The translations under genes were made by a program, and so were the position numbers. Positions 52,678-60,791 of a DNA stretch of 64,000 nucleotides are shown here, piece after piece (the first letter of the stretch is position 1; the number at the start of each line of letters is the position of its first letter). The DNA is from an uncultured Clostridia bacterium (GTDB taxonomy: Bacteria > Bacillota > Clostridia > Saccharofermentanales > Saccharofermentanaceae), in the NCBI GenBank assembly GCA_946403085.1, contig CAMIYM010000001.1, positions 124,001 to 188,000 on the forward strand. The letters run 5' to 3'. The notes under the pieces are model-generated. The model searched no databases. It was not told the DNA's origin and worked only from the letters and a program-made list of their open reading frames with translations.

Positions 52678-53160
52678 CAATATATCATTCCGGATTTCTG
52701 TTAAAGCATTGAATATAAGCTGTTTCCTGGCAGCTTTTGTTTTGCAGTTCCATGAATCAAATGTGACATCAAATGTTTCAACTTCCGTGGAATATACCGG
52801 TTTGGACAATGTATGTGCAAAATCATTTGAACCGCAATACTTGCAAACTCTTGGTCCGTCCCGAAAAGAAATCTTATTCCCATCAACCGGTTCACATGCT
52901 TCCGGAAATAATTTTGTTGTTATTTCCGGAAGCAGGTATTTTTCGGGATCATCAATGTTGTGTTCAATGCAAACCTGCCTGATTAATTCAAGAAACTCAT
53001 CAAATACTGGATTATCTATGAGCTGAACGCGCGAAAAACAAGTGCAGTTATGATTTCCTGCTATCCACACTCCGTACTCAGTTATGCCGGCTCTGGTAAC
53101 GAATGCATTATCTTTACCGCATTTCAGGCATTTTACTACTTCAGTATCCAAGCTAAGCAT
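52666..53160 (-). CDS. Small zinc-ribbon protein, function unknown
   Basis: 164 residues. Cys pairs (KCLKCGK near the N-terminus, and CTC with CKYCGSND further on) suggest two metal-binding knuckles. The middle part is helical (FDEFLELIRQVCIEHNIDDPEKY). There is no signal peptide or TM helix. No family recognised. Its 3' end overlaps the lipoprotein remnant on the other strand, so it may have arrived with the rearrangement that truncated that gene. Confidence 0.6.
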   Translation of the reverse strand: MLSLDTEVVKCLKCGKDNAFVTRAGITEYGVWIAGNHNCTCFSRVQLIDNPVFDEFLELIRQVCIEHNIDDPEKYLLPEITTKLFPEACEPVDGNKISFRDGPRVCKYCGSNDFAHTLSKPVYSTEVETFDVTFDSWNCKTKAARKQLIFNALTEIRNDILSVI

Positions 53161-53246
53161 TTGTGTATTGCTCCGTAGTTAAGTTTCCAGCTGATCATCC
53201 GCACTAAGGAATTACTTCCCAGATAAGATGATTATACCACCCGTAA

Positions 53247-53279
53247 AAATGAAAGCCCCGATTGTGACTCCGAGGCTTA
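53247..53279 (-). terminator. Terminator after the class I methyltransferase gene
   Basis: On the minus strand AAGCCTCG (53271-53278) pairs with CGGGGCTTT (53252-53260), with a G-U pair, and is followed by CATTTTTAC. Confidence 0.6.
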
Positions 53280-53300
53280 GTGCATAAATTATATTTTTAT

Positions 53301-53993
53301 CTACCAAACTCGTTTACTGCACAGACAATGCAGAACAGTTCCGTCTTCCGGTATGTATATTTTCCCCTTTTCGCAAAGGATAACCTCCATACCTGCCTTA
53401 TTGGCAAACTGTATCAGATCATTTGCTTCAAAAGATTCCCAGTAAATATCTCCTTTGGCATACGGAAAAAAATTATGACCTTTAAGACAATTAGGATGAT
53501 TCTCTTTCAGATAGTTATAATCATGAGTTGAAAAACTGAGCAGACCACCTGTCTTAAGAACTCTTTTGCATTCCGACAGATATCTGCTCTTCAACTCGTC
53601 TCCATACAACAATCCGAGAGTTTGTGCCCAGATAAGCACAACATCAAAAGAATTATCAGGGAAATCCAGATGTTCTCCATCATATTCGCTAAATAATATC
53701 TTATATCCTTTGTCAGCAGATAATTGCTTTACTCGTGATATAACTTCTTTCGAAATATCGATCCCGACAACTTCAAATCCGAGATCATGTAATGCGAATG
53801 CTTCACGGCCCAAACCGCACCCAATGTCCAGTATCTTTGAGCCAGGAGAAAAAAGTTTGGAAACTGATTTTTCCCATTCTTTCAATGCAGGCCTCCAGTC
53901 CAGCATTTCATCAACGTTTTTGGTATTCTCATACCACTTTGAAACTATATCGTTCATAAGAAAAATTCTATCAATCACTAACTGCGACTTCAC
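53301..53993 (-). CDS. Class I SAM-dependent methyltransferase
   Basis: 230 residues. Motif I is ILDIGCGLGREAFAL, motif II is VVGIDISKEVI and the post-motif LDFPDNSFDVVLIW is clear. LKTGGLLSFSTHD is motif III. The N-terminal WYENTKNVDEMLDWRPALKEW and the late HNFFPYAKGDIYWES are typical of small-molecule methyltransferases in Firmicutes. Substrate unknown. Neither start candidate (GTG 53993 or ATG 53957) has a good ribosome binding site. The longer form is given; the shorter removes 12 residues ahead of the conserved part. Confidence 0.8.
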   Translation of the reverse strand: MKSQLVIDRIFLMNDIVSKWYENTKNVDEMLDWRPALKEWEKSVSKLFSPGSKILDIGCGLGREAFALHDLGFEVVGIDISKEVISRVKQLSADKGYKILFSEYDGEHLDFPDNSFDVVLIWAQTLGLLYGDELKSRYLSECKRVLKTGGLLSFSTHDYNYLKENHPNCLKGHNFFPYAKGDIYWESFEANDLIQFANKAGMEVILCEKGKIYIPEDGTVLHCLCSKRVW

Positions 53994-54111
53994 TTACGCC
54001 TAAACACACTAACTCAATATTTTTTATTAAAAGTTAATCGACAAAGGATTCTTTCTCTCCTATGCCATCATAAGGCGATTATATCATCCAAGCAAAGAAC
54101 TCTTGATATAA

Positions 54112-54139
54112 AAAAGCTCCTGAATGATCAGGAGCTTTT
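54112..54139 (-). terminator. Strong terminator after guaA
   Basis: AAAAGCTCCTGA (54112-54123) and TCAGGAGCTTTT (54128-54139) form a perfect 12-bp stem with a four-base loop. The minus-strand tail is TTTTTTATA. It lies about 90 bases after the guaA stop. Confidence 0.88.
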
Positions 54140-54162
54140 AAAGTTTATGTGTCTGTAAGATC

Positions 54163-54232
54163 GTAATATTGTTTGCGAGCGATTTGAAGCACAAGCGAAG
54201 CGCGGAGGACTTTAGCGAGCAAATAATATTAC
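54163..54232. repeat. 70-bp element with 14-bp inverted ends at the 3' end of guaA
   Basis: GTAATATTGTTTGC (54163-54176) is inverted as GCAAATAATATTAC (54219-54232) with one mismatch. GAGC follows the left arm and GCGA precedes the right arm. The right arm overlaps the guaA stop codon. The interior has repeated GCGA/AGCG motifs. It may be a small mobile repeat or a structured 3' end. Confidence 0.55.
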
Positions 54233-55209
54233 TCGTACTCTACTGTTGCTGTCGGCTTCGGGGTGTAATCATAAAGGACTCTGTTGATGCCGGGAACTTC
54301 ATGTGTGATACGGTCAGTGATCCTGCACATGAGATCGTAATCGATAGGCTCGACTGTTACCTGAACGACGTCTGTGGTGTTGATGGCACGAACGATGCAG
54401 AGCCATTCAAATGCTCTCTTGCCATTCTTGATACCTGTGGACTTGAAGTCAGGAACTACTGTGAAGTACTGCCAAACCTTTCCTGCGAGACCGGCCTTCT
54501 CGAATTCCTCACGGAGGATTGCATCAGATTCTCTTACTGCTTCGAGTCTGTCTCTTGTGATAGCACCGGGACATCTTACACCTAATCCAGGACCAGGGAA
54601 GGGCTGACGGTAAACCATCTTGTCAGGGAGACCTAATGCGGAGCCTACAACACGGACCTCATCCTTGTAGAGATACTTGACGGGTTCTACGAGCTCGAAA
54701 TCGAGTTCCGGCGGGAGACCGCCAACGTTGTGGTGAGCCTTGATGCCCTGTTCGCTCTCAAGGATATCAGGATAGATAGTGCCCTGCGCAAGGAAAGCGA
54801 TACCGTCAAGCTTAGCTGCTTCTTCTGCGAATACCTTGATGAATTCTTCACCGATGATGTGACGCTTTTCTTCAGGATCTGTAACGCCTGCGAGAAGATC
54901 TAAGAATCTGTCGACTGCATCAACATAGATAAGATTGGCACCAAGCTCATCTCTGAAGACTTTGCATACCATCTCCGGTTCACCTTTACGGAGAAGTCCG
55001 TGGTTAACGTGAACGCAAACAAGATTTGAGCCGATTGCTTTGATAAGGAGGGCTGCTACTACTGAAGAGTCAACACCGCCTGAAAGTGCGAGGAGGACCT
55101 TCTTATCTCCTACCTGTTCTTTGATAGCCTGGATCTGATCAGCGATAAATGCATCAGCCATAGCTTTTGTTGTTATTCTTTTAAGGGATTCCGGTCTAAC
55201 GTCTGCCAT
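54229..55209 (-). CDS. guaA: GMP synthase, ATP-pyrophosphatase/dimerisation part only (no glutaminase domain)
   Basis: 326 residues. The PP-loop LALSGGVDSSV, NHGLLRKGE, AQGTIYPDILES and the C-terminal PFPGPGLGVRCPG and GINRVLYDYTPKPTATVEYE (read in parts) are all typical of GuaA. It converts XMP to GMP using ATP and ammonia. Normal bacterial GuaA has about 510 residues, with an N-terminal class I glutamine amidotransferase of about 190; here the chain starts directly at the synthase. No separate glutaminase gene lies in the window. Either a partner subunit is encoded elsewhere, as in archaea, or free ammonia is used. GGAGG fits ATG 55209; the in-frame TTG two codons earlier is too close. Confidence 0.9.
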   Translation of the reverse strand: MADVRPESLKRITTKAMADAFIADQIQAIKEQVGDKKVLLALSGGVDSSVVAALLIKAIGSNLVCVHVNHGLLRKGEPEMVCKVFRDELGANLIYVDAVDRFLDLLAGVTDPEEKRHIIGEEFIKVFAEEAAKLDGIAFLAQGTIYPDILESEQGIKAHHNVGGLPPELDFELVEPVKYLYKDEVRVVGSALGLPDKMVYRQPFPGPGLGVRCPGAITRDRLEAVRESDAILREEFEKAGLAGKVWQYFTVVPDFKSTGIKNGKRAFEWLCIVRAINTTDVVQVTVEPIDYDLMCRITDRITHEVPGINRVLYDYTPKPTATVEYE

Positions 55210-55332
55210 ATGCAAAGCCTCCGATGTAAAATTATTGACTAAAACATTTTACAATATTGTGCAGAAGTTTGGCACTCTAAATGATACAATCAGGCATAAG
55301 TTTTTTATGATTTGAGGAGATTTATCAGCAGT

Positions 55333-56748
55333 ATGCGTAAAACCAAGATCATTTGTACGATAGGACCTGCTTCAGACAATGAAGAGACCCTGTCAAAGAT
55401 GTGCGAAGCCGGCATGAATGTCGCAAGGCTTAACTTTTCGCATGGCACACATGAACAGCATCAGGCTAAGATCGATCTTATCAAGAGGGTAAGAGAGAAG
55501 ATGAATCTTCCGATCGCTATCATGCTCGATACAAAGGGTCCGGAATACAGGATCAAGACTTTCAAGGACCACAAGGTAGAGCTTGCTGACGGTCAGAACT
55601 TTACGCTTACCACAGATGATATCGAGGGCGATGAGACAAGAGTATCTGTTACTTACAAGATGCTTCCAGATCAGCTTAACCCCGGTGACAGAGTACTTAT
55701 CAATAACGGTCTCGTTATCCTTGAAGTTAAAGAGATCAACGGACCTGATGTTGTCTGCGAAGTTGTCGTAGGCGGAACACTTTCAGATCAGAAGTCCATG
55801 AATTTCCCGAACAAGGTAATGCAGGGCGACTTCTTAAGCGAACAGGATAAGAAGGATCTCCTGTTCGGCATTCAGAATGACATCGACTTCGTTGCGGCTT
55901 CTTTCGTATCGCGTAAGGAAGATATGATCGAGATGCGAGAGTTCCTCGATGCCAACGGCGGTGAGGACATAGAGGTTATCGCCAAGATCGAGAACCGTGC
56001 CGGTGTTAATAACATCGATGAGATCTCCGAATACTGCGCAGGCATTATGATCGCAAGAGGTGACCTGGGTGTTGAGATCCCGTTCGTTGAGGTCCCTAGT
56101 GTTCAGAAGCAGCTCATCAAGCGTTGCAGGCTTTTGGGAAGAAGAGTAATCACTGCTACAGAGATGCTCGAATCAATGATCAATAATCCCAGGCCTACAA
56201 GAGCAGAGATCTCCGACGTTGCAAACGCAGTTTATGACGGTTCTTCCGCTATCATGCTCTCAGGCGAGTCTGCTGCCGGCAAGTATCCTGTAGAGGCAGT
56301 TAAGACCATGTCAGAGGTTGCTGAATATACGGAGATGCACATCAACTATAAGGACCGTTTCTATAAGCAGGAATTCAAGATCAGGAATAATCTTGATGCT
56401 ATTTCCCACGCTACATGCCAGATGGCGATCGATGTCGGAGCCAAGGCTATCGTAGTTCACTCCAGAAGCGGCGTTACAGCAAGAATGGTATCCAGATTCA
56501 GATGCCCTATCGATATCGTCGGCATGACAACATCCGAGAGGATCTGGAGAAGACTTAACCTCTCATGGGGTGTTATTCCGATCCTGAATGAGGAGTTCAA
56601 CTCCACAGACGTTATGTTCTATCACGGACTCAGCGTTGCCAAGGACGTATTAAAGCTTCAGTCAGGAGACAATGTCGTAATGACAGGCGGTCTTATCAAC
56701 GGCACAGCCGGAAACACAAATACCATTAAGGTAGAGACAGTTAACTGA
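55333..56748 (+). CDS. pyk: Pyruvate kinase
   Basis: 471 residues. MRKTKIICTIGPAS, NVARLNFSHGTHEQH, MLDTKGPEYR and the active-site signature IMIARGDLGVEI are all present. TATEMLESMINNPRPTRAEISDVANAV (read in parts) is the substrate/Mg region. The C-terminal regulatory domain ends IKVETVN; there is no extra PEP-utiliser domain, as found in some Bacillus enzymes. It makes pyruvate and ATP from PEP, the last step of glycolysis. Start ATG 55333 lies 12 bases after GAGGAGA; an in-frame TTG at 55312 lies before that site and is rejected. Confidence 0.96.
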   Translation: MRKTKIICTIGPASDNEETLSKMCEAGMNVARLNFSHGTHEQHQAKIDLIKRVREKMNLPIAIMLDTKGPEYRIKTFKDHKVELADGQNFTLTTDDIEGDETRVSVTYKMLPDQLNPGDRVLINNGLVILEVKEINGPDVVCEVVVGGTLSDQKSMNFPNKVMQGDFLSEQDKKDLLFGIQNDIDFVAASFVSRKEDMIEMREFLDANGGEDIEVIAKIENRAGVNNIDEISEYCAGIMIARGDLGVEIPFVEVPSVQKQLIKRCRLLGRRVITATEMLESMINNPRPTRAEISDVANAVYDGSSAIMLSGESAAGKYPVEAVKTMSEVAEYTEMHINYKDRFYKQEFKIRNNLDAISHATCQMAIDVGAKAIVVHSRSGVTARMVSRFRCPIDIVGMTTSERIWRRLNLSWGVIPILNEEFNSTDVMFYHGLSVAKDVLKLQSGDNVVMTGGLINGTAGNTNTIKVETVN

Positions 56749-56773
56749 TATCAAGATCAAATATAGATAACGA

Positions 56774-58318
56774 TCAATGCAAGCACTCGACGACAAGCCA
56801 TCGGGTGCTTGTTTGCTGATTATAGATAGAAGTGACCTTGTTATCGTAGACGACCTTATATCTGTCAGGAGATGTATAGAGTGCATCAGCAAACCACTCA
56901 TCAGTCGTATTGGGGGCAAGGTCAAGGACAAGAGCATCGCAGCCGTATTTCTCGACGAATCTGTCCATATCATTGATGTTGTTTATCATCATCTGTCCTG
57001 AGATGTAATCAGTTCCCGAAAAACGCTCCATATAAAGATCGGAACGGTTATCTATATGAACTTTGATGCCATAGAAGGCAAGCCATGTGCCTGTGTTGAA
57101 CGAGTTGTAGATCTTCTTGTATCCCTTCTGTTTGACGCAGTCTATAACTCCTTCGTCATAAGCTGCAATGGCACTTGCAGTGGACATCGTGTTTGAAGGA
57201 ATGAATCTTACTATAGAGAATATCGAAGTGAACAGGAAGAAGATTATGCAGAAAACAGAGAGTATGTAGTATGAGACATCGCTGAATCTTATCTTTTCCA
57301 TCTTGATGTGGAAGACGTTGCCGTTGAACCATGTAAGGAGACTCTGGATTTCTTCTGCACAAAGGGCAGGAATGAACATGGCGGTAAAGTTCATGAAGCG
57401 GCAGTATTTGCAGGAGAGGATAAGGAACATGCAGAAGATGCAAAGCCTTGTTATAGCGCCCTTATCGAACTTTCTGACGCGTCCGTCAACAACGAATGAG
57501 ACGATGACGAGAAGGAGTATAGCGCTCTCCCACAGTTCGAATGTCTTTGGTGCCCATTCGATATTTGCTGCCCACACGGCTTCACCCTGTGACTGGTAAA
57601 GGTAGTATGTCCAGACCTTTATGCCCAGAGGCGTAAGAAGGGAACAGACTGCTCCTGCAGCCGCCGTGGCGATGTAGATCAGGGCAGTCCTGAACTGCTT
57701 GAAAACAAATTCTATCAGTATGAATACTGCGAAAAGAACGAAAAGGAGCGGCACCATTCCGCCATGGACCCAGGCAAGCGCAAATGCTGATGCACAGAAG
57801 AATATGCATTTGAAGAGAGTGCTCTTTTTCGAGAGCATCACATAGATGACAAGAAGGAAAACGAGTTCTGAAAACAGGTGGGGCCTTGCGTTGTAGTTCG
57901 GAAAGGAGAAGAGCCTTGCTACGGCTGCTACAGCCACGATGATAAGAGGATGTACTGTCTTCTGGTTCCACCTGAAGATAATCCCGGCAAGTGCATAGTT
58001 AAATGCGGCCGTAACACCGATTATTCCTGCAAGACCGAAGAGCTTATAAGCTATGCCTACGATGTAATACCATCCGATCTCATGAGGCCACCAGTTAAGA
58101 CCTTCGTGCCAGCTGTAAATCTCCACGGGGACGAATCTGCCGTTAGCTATACAGTCCAGGCCGATCTTGATCTGGATGGCGGTATCACCGACATAATTGC
58201 CGATCATGTCCGTATAGAAGAACGGGCAGTATATGAGGATAAGCGCGCAGATCAGAAAGATTGACTTGGCGTTTATGGCTTTTCCGTGTTTGTAGTTAAG
58301 TGATTGCTCCTGCTTCAT
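56774..58318 (-). CDS. Polytopic membrane protein, GT-C glycosyltransferase-like
   Basis: 514 residues with about ten to eleven TM helices. The first extracytoplasmic loop contains YVGDTAIQIKIGLDC and EIYSWHEGLNWWPHEIGWYY, an acidic/aromatic loop in the place typical for GT-C enzymes. The second loop has SFPNYNARPHLFSE. The C-terminal soluble part (YKKIYNSFNTGTWLAFYGIKV, IDNRSDLYMERFSG, CDALVLDLAPNTTDEW) resembles that of predicted mannosyl/arabinosyl-type transferases in Clostridia. It probably transfers a sugar from a polyprenyl-phosphate donor outside the membrane. Its last codons overlap the pyruvate kinase terminator. The large membrane protein encoded at 17038 has a similar design. Confidence 0.65.
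   Translation of the reverse strand: MKQEQSLNYKHGKAINAKSIFLICALILIYCPFFYTDMIGNYVGDTAIQIKIGLDCIANGRFVPVEIYSWHEGLNWWPHEIGWYYIVGIAYKLFGLAGIIGVTAAFNYALAGIIFRWNQKTVHPLIIVAVAAVARLFSFPNYNARPHLFSELVFLLVIYVMLSKKSTLFKCIFFCASAFALAWVHGGMVPLLFVLFAVFILIEFVFKQFRTALIYIATAAAGAVCSLLTPLGIKVWTYYLYQSQGEAVWAANIEWAPKTFELWESAILLLVIVSFVVDGRVRKFDKGAITRLCIFCMFLILSCKYCRFMNFTAMFIPALCAEEIQSLLTWFNGNVFHIKMEKIRFSDVSYYILSVFCIIFFLFTSIFSIVRFIPSNTMSTASAIAAYDEGVIDCVKQKGYKKIYNSFNTGTWLAFYGIKVHIDNRSDLYMERFSGTDYISGQMMINNINDMDRFVEKYGCDALVLDLAPNTTDEWFADALYTSPDRYKVVYDNKVTSIYNQQTSTRWLVVECLH
56780..56815 (+). terminator. Terminator of pyruvate kinase
   Basis: CAAGCACTCGA (56780-56790) pairs with TCGGGTGCTTG (56801-56811), with one G-U pair, followed by TTTGC. 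It overlaps the 3' end of the convergent gene. Confidence 0.7.
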
Positions 58319-58482
58319 GGGTGCTCCCTAAGCTGAAATCTTAACTAAAATTATACTATTTTGAAGCCCGCAAAGGATATACTTATATGTGTAAGGGAGT
58401 TTTATTTTAAATGATGCCGTTTTGATGCCGCTTTGCCACATACTTAACGTAAAATAGCATTAGTTTGGAATGTCTGTGCGGT

Positions 58483-58488
58483 TATAAT
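58483..58488 (+). promoter_or_regulatory. -10 element of the MalF/MalG-HlyD-MacB locus
   Basis: TATAAT lies 36 bases before ATG 58525. No good -35. The 206-bp gap also holds a direct GATGCCG repeat (near 58421 and 58432). Confidence 0.4.
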
Positions 58489-58524
58489 CTCATCGTACAA
58501 AGTGTGGGGACACTGTTATTTGGT

Positions 58525-59685
58525 ATGGATAGTAGGATTGAAAAGAATAATCAGATAAGTGATAAGGGGGAAGTCACCGGTATCAGACCGGGGTCTGCCA
58601 TTGCCAAATCCGATAAAGATCCCAAAGAGGTCAAAGAGGTAAAAAGGGCAGTCATCCTTTCTGAAGAGGAAAGGGACCTTGCCATTATCAACAGACCCAA
58701 GCCGAAGAATGTTACTCCGCTTGCAGGACAGAAACTTACTCCAAAAGACATTCCGGTTTTCGAAGATACACCCGAAAGAAGACAAAAGCTCGAACTCAGA
58801 AAGAAGAGACACTTCAAAAGAAAGCTCCGCGACTGGGGCATCTTTACGGGTTACCTTACACCGAGCTTTGCAGGTGTATTGGTATTCTTCTTTTTGCCGC
58901 TTCTTATGCTCCTTAAGACTTCATTCCAGAAGTCTCCTACAAATACTGATTTTGTCGGATTCAGGAACTATGAGCGTGTATTGACTAATGAAGCGTTCAT
59001 CTCAGCATCTGAGAACACACTCACATTTGCACTTATCTCTGTGCCTCTGGCAGTAATACTGGCATTGCTCATAGCATTGCTCCTTAATTCAGGACTTCCC
59101 GGGAAAAGCCTTTTCAGAAGCTTCCTTCTGAACCCGATGATGGTACCTGTAGCTTCTGTCGTTCTTATCTGGCAGGTATTCTTCAGCTATAACGGAGTAG
59201 TTAACGGAATCACGGCACAGCTCTTCGAAGGGGCACGGAAGATAGACTGGCTTAAGTCCGAATATGCACAGGTCGTAATCATGCTTCTCTTCCTCTGGAA
59301 GAACCTGGGATACAACATGGTATTGTTCCTTGCAGCTCTGAACAGCATTCCGAACGAGATACTCGAATCTGCTGCCATGGATGGTGCAGGACCGATCAAG
59401 AGATTCTTCTCGATCAAGCTTCACTATCTCTCACCGACGATTTTCTTCGTCGGCATCATGTCGCTCATCAACTCATTTAAGATATTCAGAGAGGTCTATC
59501 TGTTAACGGGTGATTATCCTTTCGATAACCTCTATATGCTCCAGCACTTCATGAACAATAAGTTTACGCAGCTCGATTACAGTCTGCTCTCTTCAGGCGC
59601 TATCGTAATGTGTATCGTAATGATAATAATCGTCGGCGGTCTGTTCTTCGCAGAATCCAAGTTCGATAAGGATGTGGAGGAATAA
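58525..59685 (+). CDS. Carbohydrate-type ABC transporter permease (MalF/UgpA type)
   Basis: 386 residues from ATG 58525; the frame is open back to a TTG at 58465, but GGGGA at 58507 fits the ATG better. The first 115 residues are a charged cytoplasmic extension with no TM helix, longer than usual. Six TM helices follow from about residue 118. The transport motif is ESAAMDGAGPIKRFFSIKLHYLSP, the hallmark of CUT1 sugar permeases. SFQKSPTNTDFVGFRNYERVL is the typical first periplasmic loop. It pairs with the next gene product. No ATPase gene lies nearby; such permeases often use a shared MsmK-type ATPase encoded elsewhere. Confidence 0.88.
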   Translation: MDSRIEKNNQISDKGEVTGIRPGSAIAKSDKDPKEVKEVKRAVILSEEERDLAIINRPKPKNVTPLAGQKLTPKDIPVFEDTPERRQKLELRKKRHFKRKLRDWGIFTGYLTPSFAGVLVFFFLPLLMLLKTSFQKSPTNTDFVGFRNYERVLTNEAFISASENTLTFALISVPLAVILALLIALLLNSGLPGKSLFRSFLLNPMMVPVASVVLIWQVFFSYNGVVNGITAQLFEGARKIDWLKSEYAQVVIMLLFLWKNLGYNMVLFLAALNSIPNEILESAAMDGAGPIKRFFSIKLHYLSPTIFFVGIMSLINSFKIFREVYLLTGDYPFDNLYMLQHFMNNKFTQLDYSLLSSGAIVMCIVMIIIVGGLFFAESKFDKDVEE

Positions 59686-59686
59686 G

Positions 59687-60742
59687 ATGGACGATATAAA
59701 GCGCATCGAAAGAAAAAAACAGGCTACTCTCGCACGCCGCCACATCTACACTCAGGTCAAAAAGCCAGAGACGTTCATAACGTCAATGACGGAAGAGGCC
59801 AGAGAAGCATTTTTCGCAAGCGAGAAGAAGAGGATCCAGACCAATCTCAAGAAGAGGAAGATCAGGAACGGAGTTATCACGGGCTTCGGTATCTTTGCAG
59901 CTGTTCTCATCTCAGCATTTGCGCTCATACCGATCTTCTTTACATTCCTTAACTCATTCATGTCTTCCGAAGAGATCGTAGCTAACTATAAAGTCGTATT
60001 CCAGAGCATGTCGGGACACGCAACGGAAGGTGCCACATACATGTCCAGAATGCCTGTATTAAAGCTTATTCCTGAAGAGGTAACGATAAGTCAGTACACG
60101 ACGCTCCTTTTCATGAATCCGGAATATCTCTTCAAATACTGGAACTCATTGCTGCTCACCCTTCCTATCGTGGCAGGCCAGATGATCGTGGCATGTCTTG
60201 CTTCTTATTCATTTGCAAGATACAGAAGGAAGAGAAGAGAGGTATTGTTCTTCTCATACATCATCCTGATGCTCATGCCTTTCCAGGTAACGCTCGTACC
60301 TAACTACATGATCGCGGATACATTGGGAATACTGAATACCGTCTGGGCGATAATCCTGCCGGGCATCTTCTCCACTTTCGCGATCTTCCTTCTCACGAAG
60401 TATATGCGCCAGATCCCGTCAGGCTATATCGAAGCCGCTACCCTGGATGGTGCATCCGAATGGCAGATATTCACGAACATCGCGTTGCCATTGTGTAAGA
60501 ATGCGATTTTCGCTCTCACCATATTGCTCTTCATCGATTACTGGAACATGGTTGAACAGCCTCTTGTCCTTTTGACCGATGCGAGCAAACAACCGTTGTC
60601 AGTTTTCCTTTCACAGATAAACGAACCGGAATTGGGAATCGCTTTTGCGGCTTCAAGTGTTTACATGATACCGCCGCTTCTGATCTTCTTCTGGGGTGAG
60701 GATTATCTCGTCGAAGGAATCTCGAGATCAGGAATAAAGTAA
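59687..60742 (+). CDS. Carbohydrate-type ABC transporter permease (MalG/UgpE type)
   Basis: 351 residues from ATG 59687, just after the preceding stop and six bases behind GGAGG. The N-terminal cytoplasmic part of about 65 residues is highly charged. Six TM helices follow. The motif GYIEAATLDGASEWQIFTNIALP is clear, and the C-terminal end EDYLVEGISRSGIK is close to the standard LVxGLTxGAVKG. A long periplasmic loop between the first two TM helices (SEEIVANYKVVFQSMSG, LIPEEVTISQYTTLL) is somewhat larger than in MalG. It completes the channel with the MalF-type subunit. Confidence 0.88.
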   Translation: MDDIKRIERKKQATLARRHIYTQVKKPETFITSMTEEAREAFFASEKKRIQTNLKKRKIRNGVITGFGIFAAVLISAFALIPIFFTFLNSFMSSEEIVANYKVVFQSMSGHATEGATYMSRMPVLKLIPEEVTISQYTTLLFMNPEYLFKYWNSLLLTLPIVAGQMIVACLASYSFARYRRKRREVLFFSYIILMLMPFQVTLVPNYMIADTLGILNTVWAIILPGIFSTFAIFLLTKYMRQIPSGYIEAATLDGASEWQIFTNIALPLCKNAIFALTILLFIDYWNMVEQPLVLLTDASKQPLSVFLSQINEPELGIAFAASSVYMIPPLLIFFWGEDYLVEGISRSGIK

Positions 60743-60791
60743 GGATTTGTGGCGGACTTAAGACGCGTAAGAATACGGAGGATATTAGAAG

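Noticed and set aside
55210..55311. Purine riboswitch upstream of guaA
   Set aside because: The leader is short and lacks the three-way junction sequences of the purine aptamer.
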